A stretch of DNA of 14,523 nucleotides from Betaproteobacteria bacterium (GTDB lineage Bacteria; Pseudomonadota; Gammaproteobacteria; Burkholderiales; Nitrosomonadaceae): the NCBI GenBank assembly GCA_022601315.1, contig JAHZIU010000098.1, positions 1 to 14,523 on the forward strand. The letters are read 5' to 3'. Positions 1 to 6,994 of this stretch are shown here, piece by piece. Both the position numbers and the translations under genes were made by a program. The notes under the pieces were generated by a model that did no database searches, was not told the DNA's origin, and saw nothing but the letters and a program-made list of their open reading frames with translations. Each line of letters starts with the position of its first letter. Within the stretch, counting starts at the first letter, position 1.

Positions 1-228
1 CATTAGTGTCATGTGTACACGCCATAAACCCATCCACACACGCTCAAATTCCGGCTCCATGGAATCCATGCCATGTGAATACGCAAATGTACGCTGATAC
101 CAAATCCAGAAAATCGCTACCGCAAGCATGGTACCCATGCCGAGTTTGTAGTACTTGGAGTCGTACCACAAGGACATATCGTAATCAGCGCTAGAACTAA
201 CGTTCGTTGTTCCCATTGTCGTAGCCAT
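1..228 (-). CDS. amoC: Ammonia monooxygenase subunit C, N-terminal 76 residues (partial)
   Basis: AmoC is one of the three membrane subunits of copper ammonia monooxygenase, which oxidises ammonia to hydroxylamine in the cytoplasmic membrane. The frame opens with ATG at 228 and stays open to the window edge. The translated product contains [14 protein letters not shown], a first transmembrane helix at about residues 31-46 ([16 protein letters not shown]), and the family signature [14 protein letters not shown] followed by [14 protein letters not shown]. This matches beta-AOB AmoC as I remember it almost residue for residue. A strong GGAGG lies 7 nt before the ATG, which fixes the start. The C-terminal two thirds lie outside the window, so whether amoA and amoB follow cannot be seen. 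A terminator and a sigma-E-type promoter upstream suggest a separate transcription unit, possibly the singleton amoC3 type. That last step is inference. Confidence 0.95.
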   Translation of the reverse strand, partial: MATTMGTTNVSSSADYDMSLWYDSKYYKLGMGTMLAVAIFWIWYQRTFAYSHGMDSMEPEFERVWMGLWRVHMTLM

Positions 229-235
229 GTTTTTT

Positions 236-240
236 CCTCC
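236..240 (-). promoter_or_regulatory. Ribosome binding site of amoC
   Basis: The minus strand reads GGAGG, then AAAAAAC, then ATG. The spacing of 7 nt is optimal and the site decides the amoC start at 228. Confidence 0.85.
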
Positions 241-290
241 TTTTTTTAGTTAAATGTAAAATGTTTTATGTGGCCTCTGAGAAATTTTAC

Positions 291-321
291 TAAAAAATAA
301 TAACCCCATCGTCCACGATGG
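291..321 (-). terminator. Rho-independent terminator of the cytochrome operon
   Basis: On the minus strand CCATCG (316-321) and CGATGG (306-311) form a 6-bp stem with a 4-nt loop. A GG and the T-rich run TTATTATTTTTT follow. The hairpin lies 85 nt past the stop of the triheme cytochrome gene and before amoC, so it should separate the two units. The stem is short, so termination may be partial. Confidence 0.6.
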
Positions 322-322
322 T

Positions 323-350
323 TTTGATTTACACACCAAAAAAAAGTTCC
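323..350 (-). promoter_or_regulatory. Candidate sigma-E (RpoE) promoter for amoC
   Basis: On the minus strand GGAACTT (344-350) is followed by a 16-nt spacer and TCAAA (323-327). This is the extracytoplasmic-function sigma-E consensus known from E. coli, with both boxes matching fully. The predicted start is near 314-318, giving a leader of about 88 nt to the amoC ATG at 228. Transcription would begin inside the terminator hairpin of the upstream operon, so the amoC RNA would lack its first arm and not be terminated by it. No experimental start is available; the call rests on sequence alone. Confidence 0.65.
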
Positions 351-405
351 TGAAATTTAAAATAAGTAAAGGAAACAATCATTCAATCACTTAAATCTTA
401 GGTAT

Positions 406-1686
406 TTATTTACCCCCCTTGATCCGATCAATATCGACTGCTGATACCATACCGCCATTATTTCCCCAAGCGTTTCTAATATATGAAATCACTAACGCTA
501 CTTCTTGATCGCGTAGAATTTGCTGAAATGGTGGCATACCATATGGCTGCGGATTTCCCTTTGTAGTTGCTGGATAGCCACCATTTAAAACACTGCGTAC
601 AGTATTTAATGGCGAATCCATAATGACGCTACGATTACCTGCAAGTGGCGGATAAATGCCAGGCACACCTTGACCGGAAACACCATGACAATCCTGGCAG
701 TATTGCTCATAAATTTGCCCGCCTTGTTCCATTTGTGAACGATAGCTACGCAACATCACAGAGAATTCCACACCTGATCTAACGTTACTGTCATCCTCGG
801 TTAATGATTTAAGATAAATTGCCATGGCCTGAATATCTTCGGGTGACAAATGCTGCAAACTCTGTCTTACAATCGTTGCCATCGGACCAGAAGCCACGGC
901 GTTTTTTGAAATGCCTGTTGTCAACAATTCAGCAACTTCTTCTATTGATCCGCCAGCACCCGCCTCCATATGCGAGTTTAAAGATGGCGCGTACCAATTC
1001 ACGCCCATTAATTGCCCGCCTTCCAGTATTTCATTATCACTGGCACCTACAAGATTACGCGTCGTGTGACAGGCATTGCAATGACCTAATCCTTGTACCA
1101 AATAAGCACCTCTATTCCATTCTTCGCTTCTGGAGGTATCTGTCTGGTAGGTCCCTTGTTTAAAATAGAAGCTGCGCCATAGATATAAAAGTGGTTCGAA
1201 ATTAAATGGAAAACGTATATTGCTGGGAGGATTTATCTGCGGCACCGATGGCAAAGATTGCAAATAGTCAAATATTGCGTTTGCATCCTGTCTTGTCACC
1301 TTGGTATATTCTGTGTAGGGAAATGCAGGATAAAGCAATCGACCATCCCGCGATTTACCCTCATGTAACGCCTGCCAGAAATCTTCTTGACTCCAGTCTC
1401 CAATTCCTGTTTCTCTATCCGGCGTAATATTGGGCGTAACGAAATCTCCGAATGATGTTGATATTTGACGCCCCCCCGCAAATGGCATTCCTCCTTTAGC
1501 AGTATGACATCCTTTGCAATTACCGGCGCGTGTCAGATAAGCGCCCAGTGTTTGTTGCTGCACTGTTGCAGTGACATTGGATTCAACAATTTCTGCAAGC
1601 ACAATATTTGCAACAAACATCAGTAGTACAAAATTACAAAACACCACAATTTTTTTGTACTTATTAACTAATATTGTGTGTTTCAT
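406..1686 (-). CDS. Triheme cytochrome c, alcohol/gluconate dehydrogenase cytochrome-subunit type
   Basis: This 426-residue exported protein has three c-type haem sites: CKGCH at 57-61, CNACH at 203-207 and CQDCH at 330-334. Each sits in its own cytochrome c domain. Candidate axial methionines lie in GGMPF, SGPMA and GMPPF. The N-terminus (KYKK followed by a hydrophobic stretch to about residue 31, ending in VLA) is a signal peptide or anchor. The three-domain layout and length match the cytochrome subunits of membrane alcohol, aldehyde and gluconate dehydrogenases, but no dehydrogenase catalytic subunit is nearby. The role here is therefore periplasmic electron transfer with an unknown donor. 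The start overlaps the stop of the upstream diheme cytochrome by 4 nt (ATGA at 1683-1686), so the two are translationally coupled. A terminator follows. Confidence 0.88.
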   Translation of the reverse strand: MKHTILVNKYKKIVVFCNFVLLMFVANIVLAEIVESNVTATVQQQTLGAYLTRAGNCKGCHTAKGGMPFAGGRQISTSFGDFVTPNITPDRETGIGDWSQEDFWQALHEGKSRDGRLLYPAFPYTEYTKVTRQDANAIFDYLQSLPSVPQINPPSNIRFPFNFEPLLYLWRSFYFKQGTYQTDTSRSEEWNRGAYLVQGLGHCNACHTTRNLVGASDNEILEGGQLMGVNWYAPSLNSHMEAGAGGSIEEVAELLTTGISKNAVASGPMATIVRQSLQHLSPEDIQAMAIYLKSLTEDDSNVRSGVEFSVMLRSYRSQMEQGGQIYEQYCQDCHGVSGQGVPGIYPPLAGNRSVIMDSPLNTVRSVLNGGYPATTKGNPQPYGMPPFQQILRDQEVALVISYIRNAWGNNGGMVSAVDIDRIKGGK

Positions 1687-2420
1687 TTTATTGCTCCGTT
1701 ATCCATAACAATGCTGCTACAGCGATGTGCCAACTCCGACAACAACGCTGATGAAGCACTGGGGTCGCCAGATGCTTGTTGCATAGCCAGCCATTTTGTA
1801 ACCGCATTGGATTCTTCATCCGTTAATTGTTTAGCAATTTCCGACATGCAATCCGGCGTCTTTCCACGCATTAGCCCACCATTACGCCAACCGCCCATCT
1901 GAGCAGTTAAATACGCTCGCGACAAACCTAACAAACCGGGAATAAAAGGTTCCACGCCCATCAATATATCACCGTGACAAGCACTACATGCCGGTATATC
2001 TCTTGCAGGGTCACCGTTGTATACAAGCCGTTCTGCTAATTTAACTTCATCAGACGAGATAATGACTTGCTCAGGTGGCGGATAAGGAAATTGTAATGAA
2101 GAAAAATGTTCAGCTATATCCCACAGGTAAGCATCGGTCATATTCTCGAGCAAGATTGCCATCGGTTGATAATAACGTCGGCCATCCCTAAAATTACGCA
2201 ATTGATTGTAAAGATAACCTGCCGGTTTCCCACCAATACGCGGATAATAAGCATCACGCCCAAGCTTATCTTCTTCGCCGTGACAAATGGTACATGCCTT
2301 GACACGTTCGGCCATGGTATCAGGCACTAAAGCGGTCACATTCTCAGCAGCGAATACGCCATGAGCTATAAAAAGAAAACCAATCAGAATAAAATGCATC
2401 ACTTGTGATATTTCCCTCAC
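1683..2420 (-). CDS. Diheme cytochrome c4-like protein
   Basis: This periplasmic electron carrier has up to 245 residues and two haem-binding motifs, CTICH at 43-47 and CSACH at 145-149. The segment between them, YYPRIGGKPAGYLYNQLRNF, is typical of cytochrome c4 (two fused class I domains). Candidate axial methionines are M87 or M94 and M184 or M192. The start is uncertain. The GTG at 2420 gives an N-terminus with an arginine before the hydrophobic core; the ATG at 2399 gives a signal peptide without a positive charge. Neither has a good Shine-Dalgarno, and cleavage is likely after HGVFA in both cases. Two extra cysteines near the C-terminus (191 and 234) could form a disulfide. It is coupled to the triheme cytochrome gene, suggesting that the two proteins hand electrons to each other. 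This is inference. Confidence 0.88.
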   Translation of the reverse strand: MREISQVMHFILIGFLFIAHGVFAAENVTALVPDTMAERVKACTICHGEEDKLGRDAYYPRIGGKPAGYLYNQLRNFRDGRRYYQPMAILLENMTDAYLWDIAEHFSSLQFPYPPPEQVIISSDEVKLAERLVYNGDPARDIPACSACHGDILMGVEPFIPGLLGLSRAYLTAQMGGWRNGGLMRGKTPDCMSEIAKQLTDEESNAVTKWLAMQQASGDPSASSALLSELAHRCSSIVMDNGAIK

Positions 2421-2632
2421 TATTTAAGGTCAGCTCCAGGTCAGTTTTTCTGTAATTTAATATTGATAGTTGCAGCGTTACTGGCGGTATATGAGCTCTT
2501 GAAAAGAAACGGCCAATGCTAGTAAATTCTGCCATGCTGACCAAACTGAAAAACTCACTGTCACTATAGGCTCAAAGTTGAGGAATACTAGCATATGGTA
2601 ATCCATACAATTTTGCTTAAAATCAAAAACTG
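2421..2632. other. Intergenic gap between porin and cytochrome c4 genes
   Basis: I see no gene, strong hairpin or convincing promoter in these 212 bases. Whether the cytochromes are read from the porin promoter or from their own promoter cannot be decided from the sequence. Confidence 0.4.
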
Positions 2633-4291
2633 TTAGAAACGAAAGTTATACTGCACATAGAAGAGGTCCGGTGCAATACCTGGCCTTTGGTTTTCTAAAA
2701 AATCACCCGCAAACAACTTTGAATATCCAACCAAAATATCATTATGGCGACTAACATGAATATTCACACGAATATCCATCTCATCTCCAACATGTGAACC
2801 TGATTGACCGGTGATATCTCTAAGTGTAGCAGCACCGCCGGCGTTATATAAGAAATCACGCTTATTGGCTAAATAATAACGATGATACTGCGCAATAAAC
2901 GTAAACCAAGGTTGCGGATGTAACGTAATTTGCGCATTGATATCATGTATATTCTGTCGCCCTACCCGATCAAGAAAACCCAAGTAATAGTGCCCAAAAG
3001 GAAAGAGATGATTGAAAGTATTGCTATTGCCATCTTGCGGATTACCGTCACCCGAAGCAAAGTCATATCGAATCCAGACATTTGGATTCATTGGTAGCTC
3101 AAAGTTATAGCCCACCCCTGTAGCTACTGCAAAAGCAGAAACATTTAGATTGGATCTTTCACCAAATTGATACATCCCTTCAAACTCATATAAGAAACGA
3201 TCGAAATTACCAATAAGACGACTGCCTAAGGTATGCACAATGGAATCACCTTGCATAATATTTCCTTGTGCTACATTTGCTGCGGATACATTTCTATCAT
3301 CATCTAAACTGAGGTAATAAAAATCAGCTAAATGACCTTGCTTGGGTTTATAGGTGCCCCAAAGTCCGTAAAAATTCCGCTGCGTATCCCAATTGTCAAA
3401 TTGACCTTTCTCAGTATCCATTGGCCGCACCCAAAAGGCATCCAAATCAAATTTTGAAGTACGCCAAAATGTCTTAACCCCTTGGAAAGTTCTTCTTGTA
3501 TTGGCCCAATCAAGCGGCGCAATCAATCTTTGAGACCCATACAACAATTCCTGCCGCCCAACACGCAGATAAGCGTGGCCATCTTTAGTATCAGCCAGTT
3601 TAATATCAGCAAACAAATTCAACATATCTGTGTGATTTCTATCGGTAGCAAGTGGCACTAAATCGGGATTAAAAGAACGCGCATCAATCAACTCGGCAAA
3701 CAGTCTAATTTGGTCACGATACCAAAGATCAGCATGAACACGCGTACGAATCAAATTAAAACTATTGTTGGTGCCGGCTGCGTTTAATCGACTGTCGGTT
3801 TCGCGTACATGCCGATACCAGAAACTACCGCCGAAAGAAAGCAACCAATCATTACCAAGACGTATTCTTTTAACCGGATCAAATAAGTCTGGCTCATAAC
3901 CTGGCGTATCCAGATAACGAAAATCAATATCAAAAGCTGAGGTTGGAAGAAGCGCGAAACGTGCATATGGGGAACGTGGTGGTTTCTCACGCTTGTTTCC
4001 AGTAAGCATATCCCAAACAGAAAAATAGCCTGGGCCAGTTGGCCCTATACCAAATAAGCCTGGGCGTGGCATTGGAGTTACTGGCGGGACTTTTGACATA
4101 TCAAAAACATTTGACGCAATGTTGTCAGCTGATAATGCCGTTGAATCATTTGTGGTTGTTGTCGCGAAAACTTGTGATGCAAAGCTCAATGCCACCATAC
4201 TCAGGCAGCCTCTTAGTTGCCACCCACGCACCTTTACGATTGCTCCCAAAACAATTGTAAATGGCGAAAAAAACAGCTTAGTTATTATCAT
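2633..4291 (-). CDS. Outer-membrane beta-barrel porin, alginate-export (AlgE-like) family
   Basis: The protein carries the hallmark of the alginate-export family (PF13372 type), GRQELLYGSQRLIAPLDWAN and the following RRTFQGVKTF. It also has many alternating aromatic strands and a terminal phenylalanine (FYVQYNFRF), as expected for a barrel folded by the BAM complex. The signal peptide ends near SFASQVFA. The frame can be extended to a GTG at 4366, but the ATG at 4291 is preferred because TAAGGA lies upstream (11-nt spacing) and gives a more normal leader; this gives 552 residues. True alginate export is unlikely without biosynthesis genes, and family members are often general or substrate-specific porins. 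It precedes the two cytochrome genes on the same strand, separated by about 210 nt. A passage for solutes or part of an electron conduit are both possible; neither is shown. Confidence 0.82.
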   Translation of the reverse strand: MIITKLFFSPFTIVLGAIVKVRGWQLRGCLSMVALSFASQVFATTTTNDSTALSADNIASNVFDMSKVPPVTPMPRPGLFGIGPTGPGYFSVWDMLTGNKREKPPRSPYARFALLPTSAFDIDFRYLDTPGYEPDLFDPVKRIRLGNDWLLSFGGSFWYRHVRETDSRLNAAGTNNSFNLIRTRVHADLWYRDQIRLFAELIDARSFNPDLVPLATDRNHTDMLNLFADIKLADTKDGHAYLRVGRQELLYGSQRLIAPLDWANTRRTFQGVKTFWRTSKFDLDAFWVRPMDTEKGQFDNWDTQRNFYGLWGTYKPKQGHLADFYYLSLDDDRNVSAANVAQGNIMQGDSIVHTLGSRLIGNFDRFLYEFEGMYQFGERSNLNVSAFAVATGVGYNFELPMNPNVWIRYDFASGDGNPQDGNSNTFNHLFPFGHYYLGFLDRVGRQNIHDINAQITLHPQPWFTFIAQYHRYYLANKRDFLYNAGGAATLRDITGQSGSHVGDEMDIRVNIHVSRHNDILVGYSKLFAGDFLENQRPGIAPDLFYVQYNFRF

Positions 4292-4325
4292 AATTATAAT
4301 TTTCCTTAGATCTGGTACATGGCTT

Positions 4326-4438
4326 ACTTGATATCTACGGATAAAAAACTTTCTAGCGTCACTCACGACATTAGATTTCTTTACAGATACATCTTGTACC
4401 GAAATATTTTATGAATGCTATATCCGTAAATATCAAGT
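4326..4438. repeat. 18-bp inverted repeat in the porin promoter region
   Basis: ACTTGATATCTACGGATA (4326-4343) is repeated in inverted orientation as TATCCGTAAATATCAAGT (4421-4438). The copies match at 17 of 18 positions and are separated by 77 bases. They lie 35-147 bases upstream of the preferred porin start, and the distal copy overlaps a candidate -35 box. They could be paired operator sites for a regulator or ends of a very small mobile remnant. No target duplication is visible, which favours operators. Confidence 0.6.
4408..4436 (-). promoter_or_regulatory. Candidate sigma-70 promoter of the porin gene
   Basis: On the minus strand TTGATA (4431-4436) is followed by 17 nt and CATAAA (4408-4413). 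The -35 box matches 5 of 6 and the -10 box 4 of 6, so the call is weak. The predicted start near 4401 would leave a leader of about 110 nt before the ATG at 4291. The -35 box is part of the 18-bp inverted repeat, which would suit regulation by a bound protein. Confidence 0.3.
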
Positions 4439-4482
4439 TAAAGAATTACTAGGGCGAAACTAAAAATTGAAAAAATTAATAA

Positions 4483-4764
4483 TTAATGTGCCTCGCTGCG
4501 TTTATGCATCTCTTTAACCATCTTATGCAATGCTTTCATTTCAGATTTATTAAGGAAGCCATCTTTATTTGCGTCATTTTTCTCAAACATCCATCTATGG
4601 TGCTCAATAAAATCTTCCTGACTAACCTTTCCATCCGAATCTTTTTTCATTACAGCATGCTCGTCGTTTCCATTTGTCGCAAAGGCTATCGATGTATAAC
4701 TGAATGCCACGATAAAAATGGCATGTAGGGCGATGAGCATCATTTTCCTTTGATAAGAAATCAT
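4483..4764 (-). CDS. Small exported EF-hand calcium-binding protein
   Basis: This 93-residue protein starts at the ATG at 4764, which has AGGAG 6 nt upstream; an earlier in-frame start at 4788 has none. An N-terminal signal peptide ends near SIAFA. Two EF-hand loops follow. The second, DANKDGFLNKSE, has all canonical ligand positions. The first, KKDSDGKVSQED, has lysine at position 1 and Asp at position 12, so it probably binds calcium poorly. The tail is rich in histidine, lysine and methionine (HKMVKEMHKRSEAH), which could bind metal. Location is probably periplasmic. The gene is divergent from the sigma-54 activator gene and upstream of the porin gene on the same strand. The family is recognised only as 'EF-hand domain protein'; the physiological role is unknown. 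Confidence 0.78.
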   Translation of the reverse strand: MISYQRKMMLIALHAIFIVAFSYTSIAFATNGNDEHAVMKKDSDGKVSQEDFIEHHRWMFEKNDANKDGFLNKSEMKALHKMVKEMHKRSEAH

Positions 4765-5080
4765 TTTTTTCTCCTGATTATTGAACAATTAGCATGTTAA
4801 GAAAGTCTCTTTGCCATTTGGCTAGGAGTTCCATTCTTAATCTAGTTATATCAATTTTCATGCCAATTTATAACTCATTGAATTTGCACAACTAGCATAT
4901 TCCCCCAAACCACAGGAATTTAAAAATTACAATATCTTGTGATAAAATTCACAAAAAACTGAGACGCTTTGATAATCCTTCAATTTCATATTTCCTGTGC
5001 ATTTCCTCCGCACCTCACTGGACGCCGAAACAACTTGTAAATGCATTTTCCGAAAAGTATCAAGTTGAAAGGCACACCAA
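4765..5080. other. Divergent intergenic region between EF-hand gene and sigma-54 activator
   Basis: This AT-rich stretch of 316 bases holds the Shine-Dalgarno sites of both flanking genes and a perfect CRP-type palindrome (listed separately). No other gene is evident. A short minus-strand open frame overlaps the start of the activator gene but has no coding features. Confidence 0.5.
4937..4954. promoter_or_regulatory. CRP/FNR-family operator-like palindrome
   Basis: TTGTGA-TAAAAT-TCACAA is a perfect 6+6 bp palindrome with a 6-nt centre. It matches the core consensus of CRP-type sites (TGTGA-N6-TCACA). It lies 127 bp upstream of the activator ATG and 173 bp upstream of the EF-hand ATG, so it could serve either gene. 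Nitrosomonads carry CRP/FNR-family regulators; which one binds here is unknown. Confidence 0.55.
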
Positions 5081-6937
5081 ATGATTAATACTTTTAATTT
5101 ATTGTTCCGAGACGCGCCACTATTTCTAGCGGTGATAGATGACAAATTTGTTTGTCGAGAGATTAATTTGATATGGCGTGAACACTTGGGCTTAACTACC
5201 GCAGCTGCCTCAACAACAAACACAATACCCTTAGAGAAATTATTTGATTTTGAGAATGATTCCACACTGATAGACGAAATTAAACAGGTCATGCATCAAG
5301 ACAATATGATAAGTGGAAGACCAACAACATTATCAGTTGAAAATGGCTCGGCAAAACCAATTCATGAAGGATTGTTATCAGCGTGGCGTATACAACAAGC
5401 CCAGGATAAACAGGCTTCGGCATTATTGGTGTTTACAGAAACAACAGAATATAACCGAACAATTAACAAACTAAATCGATTACAAACTACACATGAATTG
5501 ATCTTAAATGCAGTTGGAGACGGGATTTATGGCGTAGACGCCAAAGGAAATACAACGTTTGTTAATGAAGCAGCAACTCAGATCCTAGGTTGGCGAAGCG
5601 ATGATGTCATTGGCAAATCATTGCATGCAATTCACCATCATTCATATCCTGATGGCACACCTTATCCAAGTAGTGAATGTCCTATTTATGCGGCTTTTAC
5701 TGATGGCAAAGTACACCAGGGCGATGATGAATTTTTTTGGCATACGGATGGAACATCGGTTCCTGTTGAATATATCAGCACTCCGATTCGTGAAGACAAC
5801 AAATTAAAAGGCGCTGTCGTTGTCTTTCGTGATATCACTGAACGCAATAAAAGCAAGAAACAACGTGAAGAAGCCTATGATCAAATCAAGGCGCTTAAAG
5901 ACTTGCTTGAACGTGAGCGTGACTATCTGCGTGATGAAATTAATGTCACTATTAACTTTGGCGAAATCATCGGTGAAAGCCAAGCCTTAAAACGTACACT
6001 TGCCCAGATTGAAGCAGTTGCTAAAACCCCAACCAGTGTTTTGATTCTGGGCGAATCAGGTGTTGGCAAAGAAATGGTTGCACGGGCAATTCATGCGAAT
6101 AGTCCCAGGATGGACAAACCACTTGTAAAAGTTAATTGCGCATCAATTCCTAAAAACCTTTTTGAAAGCGAATTCTTTGGGCATGTACGCGGATCATTTA
6201 CTGGCGCTCACCGTGATCGGATCGGTCGTCTTCATCTGGCAGCAGGTGGCACACTTTTTCTTGATGAAATTGGTGAAATTCCTTTAGATTTGCAAGGCAA
6301 ATTACTGCGTGCATTGCAAGAACACGAATTTGAACGTGTGGGTGATGATAAAACCATTAAAGTCGATGTTCGCATCATTGCAGCAACTAATCGTGATTTA
6401 AAAGCTGAAGTCGCAGTTGGACGGTTTCGTGAAGACTTGTATTACCGGCTCAGTGTTTTCCCGATCGAAGTACCGCCACTGCGGGAGCGTTGTAAAGATA
6501 TTGGTTCCTTGGCGATACAGTTTCTGGATAACGTTTGCAAAGAGCAGGGACGTGAAACTTTAACATTAACCCGGCAACAAATTGACAGTTTAAGTAACTA
6601 CAGTTGGCCGGGTAATATCAGAGAGCTCAAAAATGTTATTGAACGAGCAGTCATCTTGACCAAAGGTAATCGACTCAGGCTTGATATCGCGATGCCTAAC
6701 GACAAAGAAACAATGAATTCCTCGAATTCCTCGGCACCAGTAGCCGCTGACGATGGTGCGTTTGTTAGCGATGCAATTTTTCGAGAAAAAGAAAAAGAAA
6801 ATTTAGTTTCAGTCCTTCGTTACACAAAGTGGCGGATATCAGGCACAGACGGTGCAGCAGAATTGCTGGGAATTAAACCGTCCACACTTACTTACAGAAT
6901 GAAAGTGTTTGGCATCAAACAGTCTGATTATACATAA
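5081..6937 (+). CDS. Sigma-54-dependent transcriptional activator with PAS sensor domains
   Basis: This 618-residue bacterial enhancer-binding protein activates sigma-54 RNA polymerase by ATP hydrolysis. Residues 5-125 look like a divergent PAS domain (DAPLFLAVIDDKFVCREINL). Residues 140-255 form a clear PAS domain ending in VVVFRDITER, with an insert containing HHHSYPDGTPYPSSECPIY. A coiled linker (260-290) follows. The AAA+ domain spans about 293-525, with Walker A GESGVGKE (324-331), the sigma-54 contact loop as GSFTGA (371-376; usual form GAFTGA), Walker B LFLDEIGE and an arginine-finger region DLYYRLSVFPIEVPPLRER. A Fis-type HTH lies near the C-terminus (GAAELLGIKPSTLTYRM). GAAAGG lies 8 nt before the ATG. 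There is no receiver domain, so it probably senses a small ligand or redox state directly. Targets are unknown; no good -24/-12 promoter was found nearby. Confidence 0.92.
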   Translation: MINTFNLLFRDAPLFLAVIDDKFVCREINLIWREHLGLTTAAASTTNTIPLEKLFDFENDSTLIDEIKQVMHQDNMISGRPTTLSVENGSAKPIHEGLLSAWRIQQAQDKQASALLVFTETTEYNRTINKLNRLQTTHELILNAVGDGIYGVDAKGNTTFVNEAATQILGWRSDDVIGKSLHAIHHHSYPDGTPYPSSECPIYAAFTDGKVHQGDDEFFWHTDGTSVPVEYISTPIREDNKLKGAVVVFRDITERNKSKKQREEAYDQIKALKDLLERERDYLRDEINVTINFGEIIGESQALKRTLAQIEAVAKTPTSVLILGESGVGKEMVARAIHANSPRMDKPLVKVNCASIPKNLFESEFFGHVRGSFTGAHRDRIGRLHLAAGGTLFLDEIGEIPLDLQGKLLRALQEHEFERVGDDKTIKVDVRIIAATNRDLKAEVAVGRFREDLYYRLSVFPIEVPPLRERCKDIGSLAIQFLDNVCKEQGRETLTLTRQQIDSLSNYSWPGNIRELKNVIERAVILTKGNRLRLDIAMPNDKETMNSSNSSAPVAADDGAFVSDAIFREKEKENLVSVLRYTKWRISGTDGAAELLGIKPSTLTYRMKVFGIKQSDYT

Positions 6938-6994
6938 CAGTACTACTGGCAAGGCAGGCCATGCTGACAATCAAACCCACAGGACTTTCGTAAA

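Noticed and set aside
6..194. Plus-strand 62-codon frame at the left edge
   Set aside because: It is antisense to the clearly recognised amoC.
2344..2544. Minus-strand 66-codon frame overlapping the cytochrome c4 start
   Set aside because: It overlaps the real gene in another frame and has no domain or ribosome site to support it.
4850..4865. Sigma-54 promoter upstream of the EF-hand gene (TGGCAT-N5-TTGAT, minus strand)
   Set aside because: The essential GC of the -12 element is replaced by GA, so it should not work as a sigma-54 promoter.
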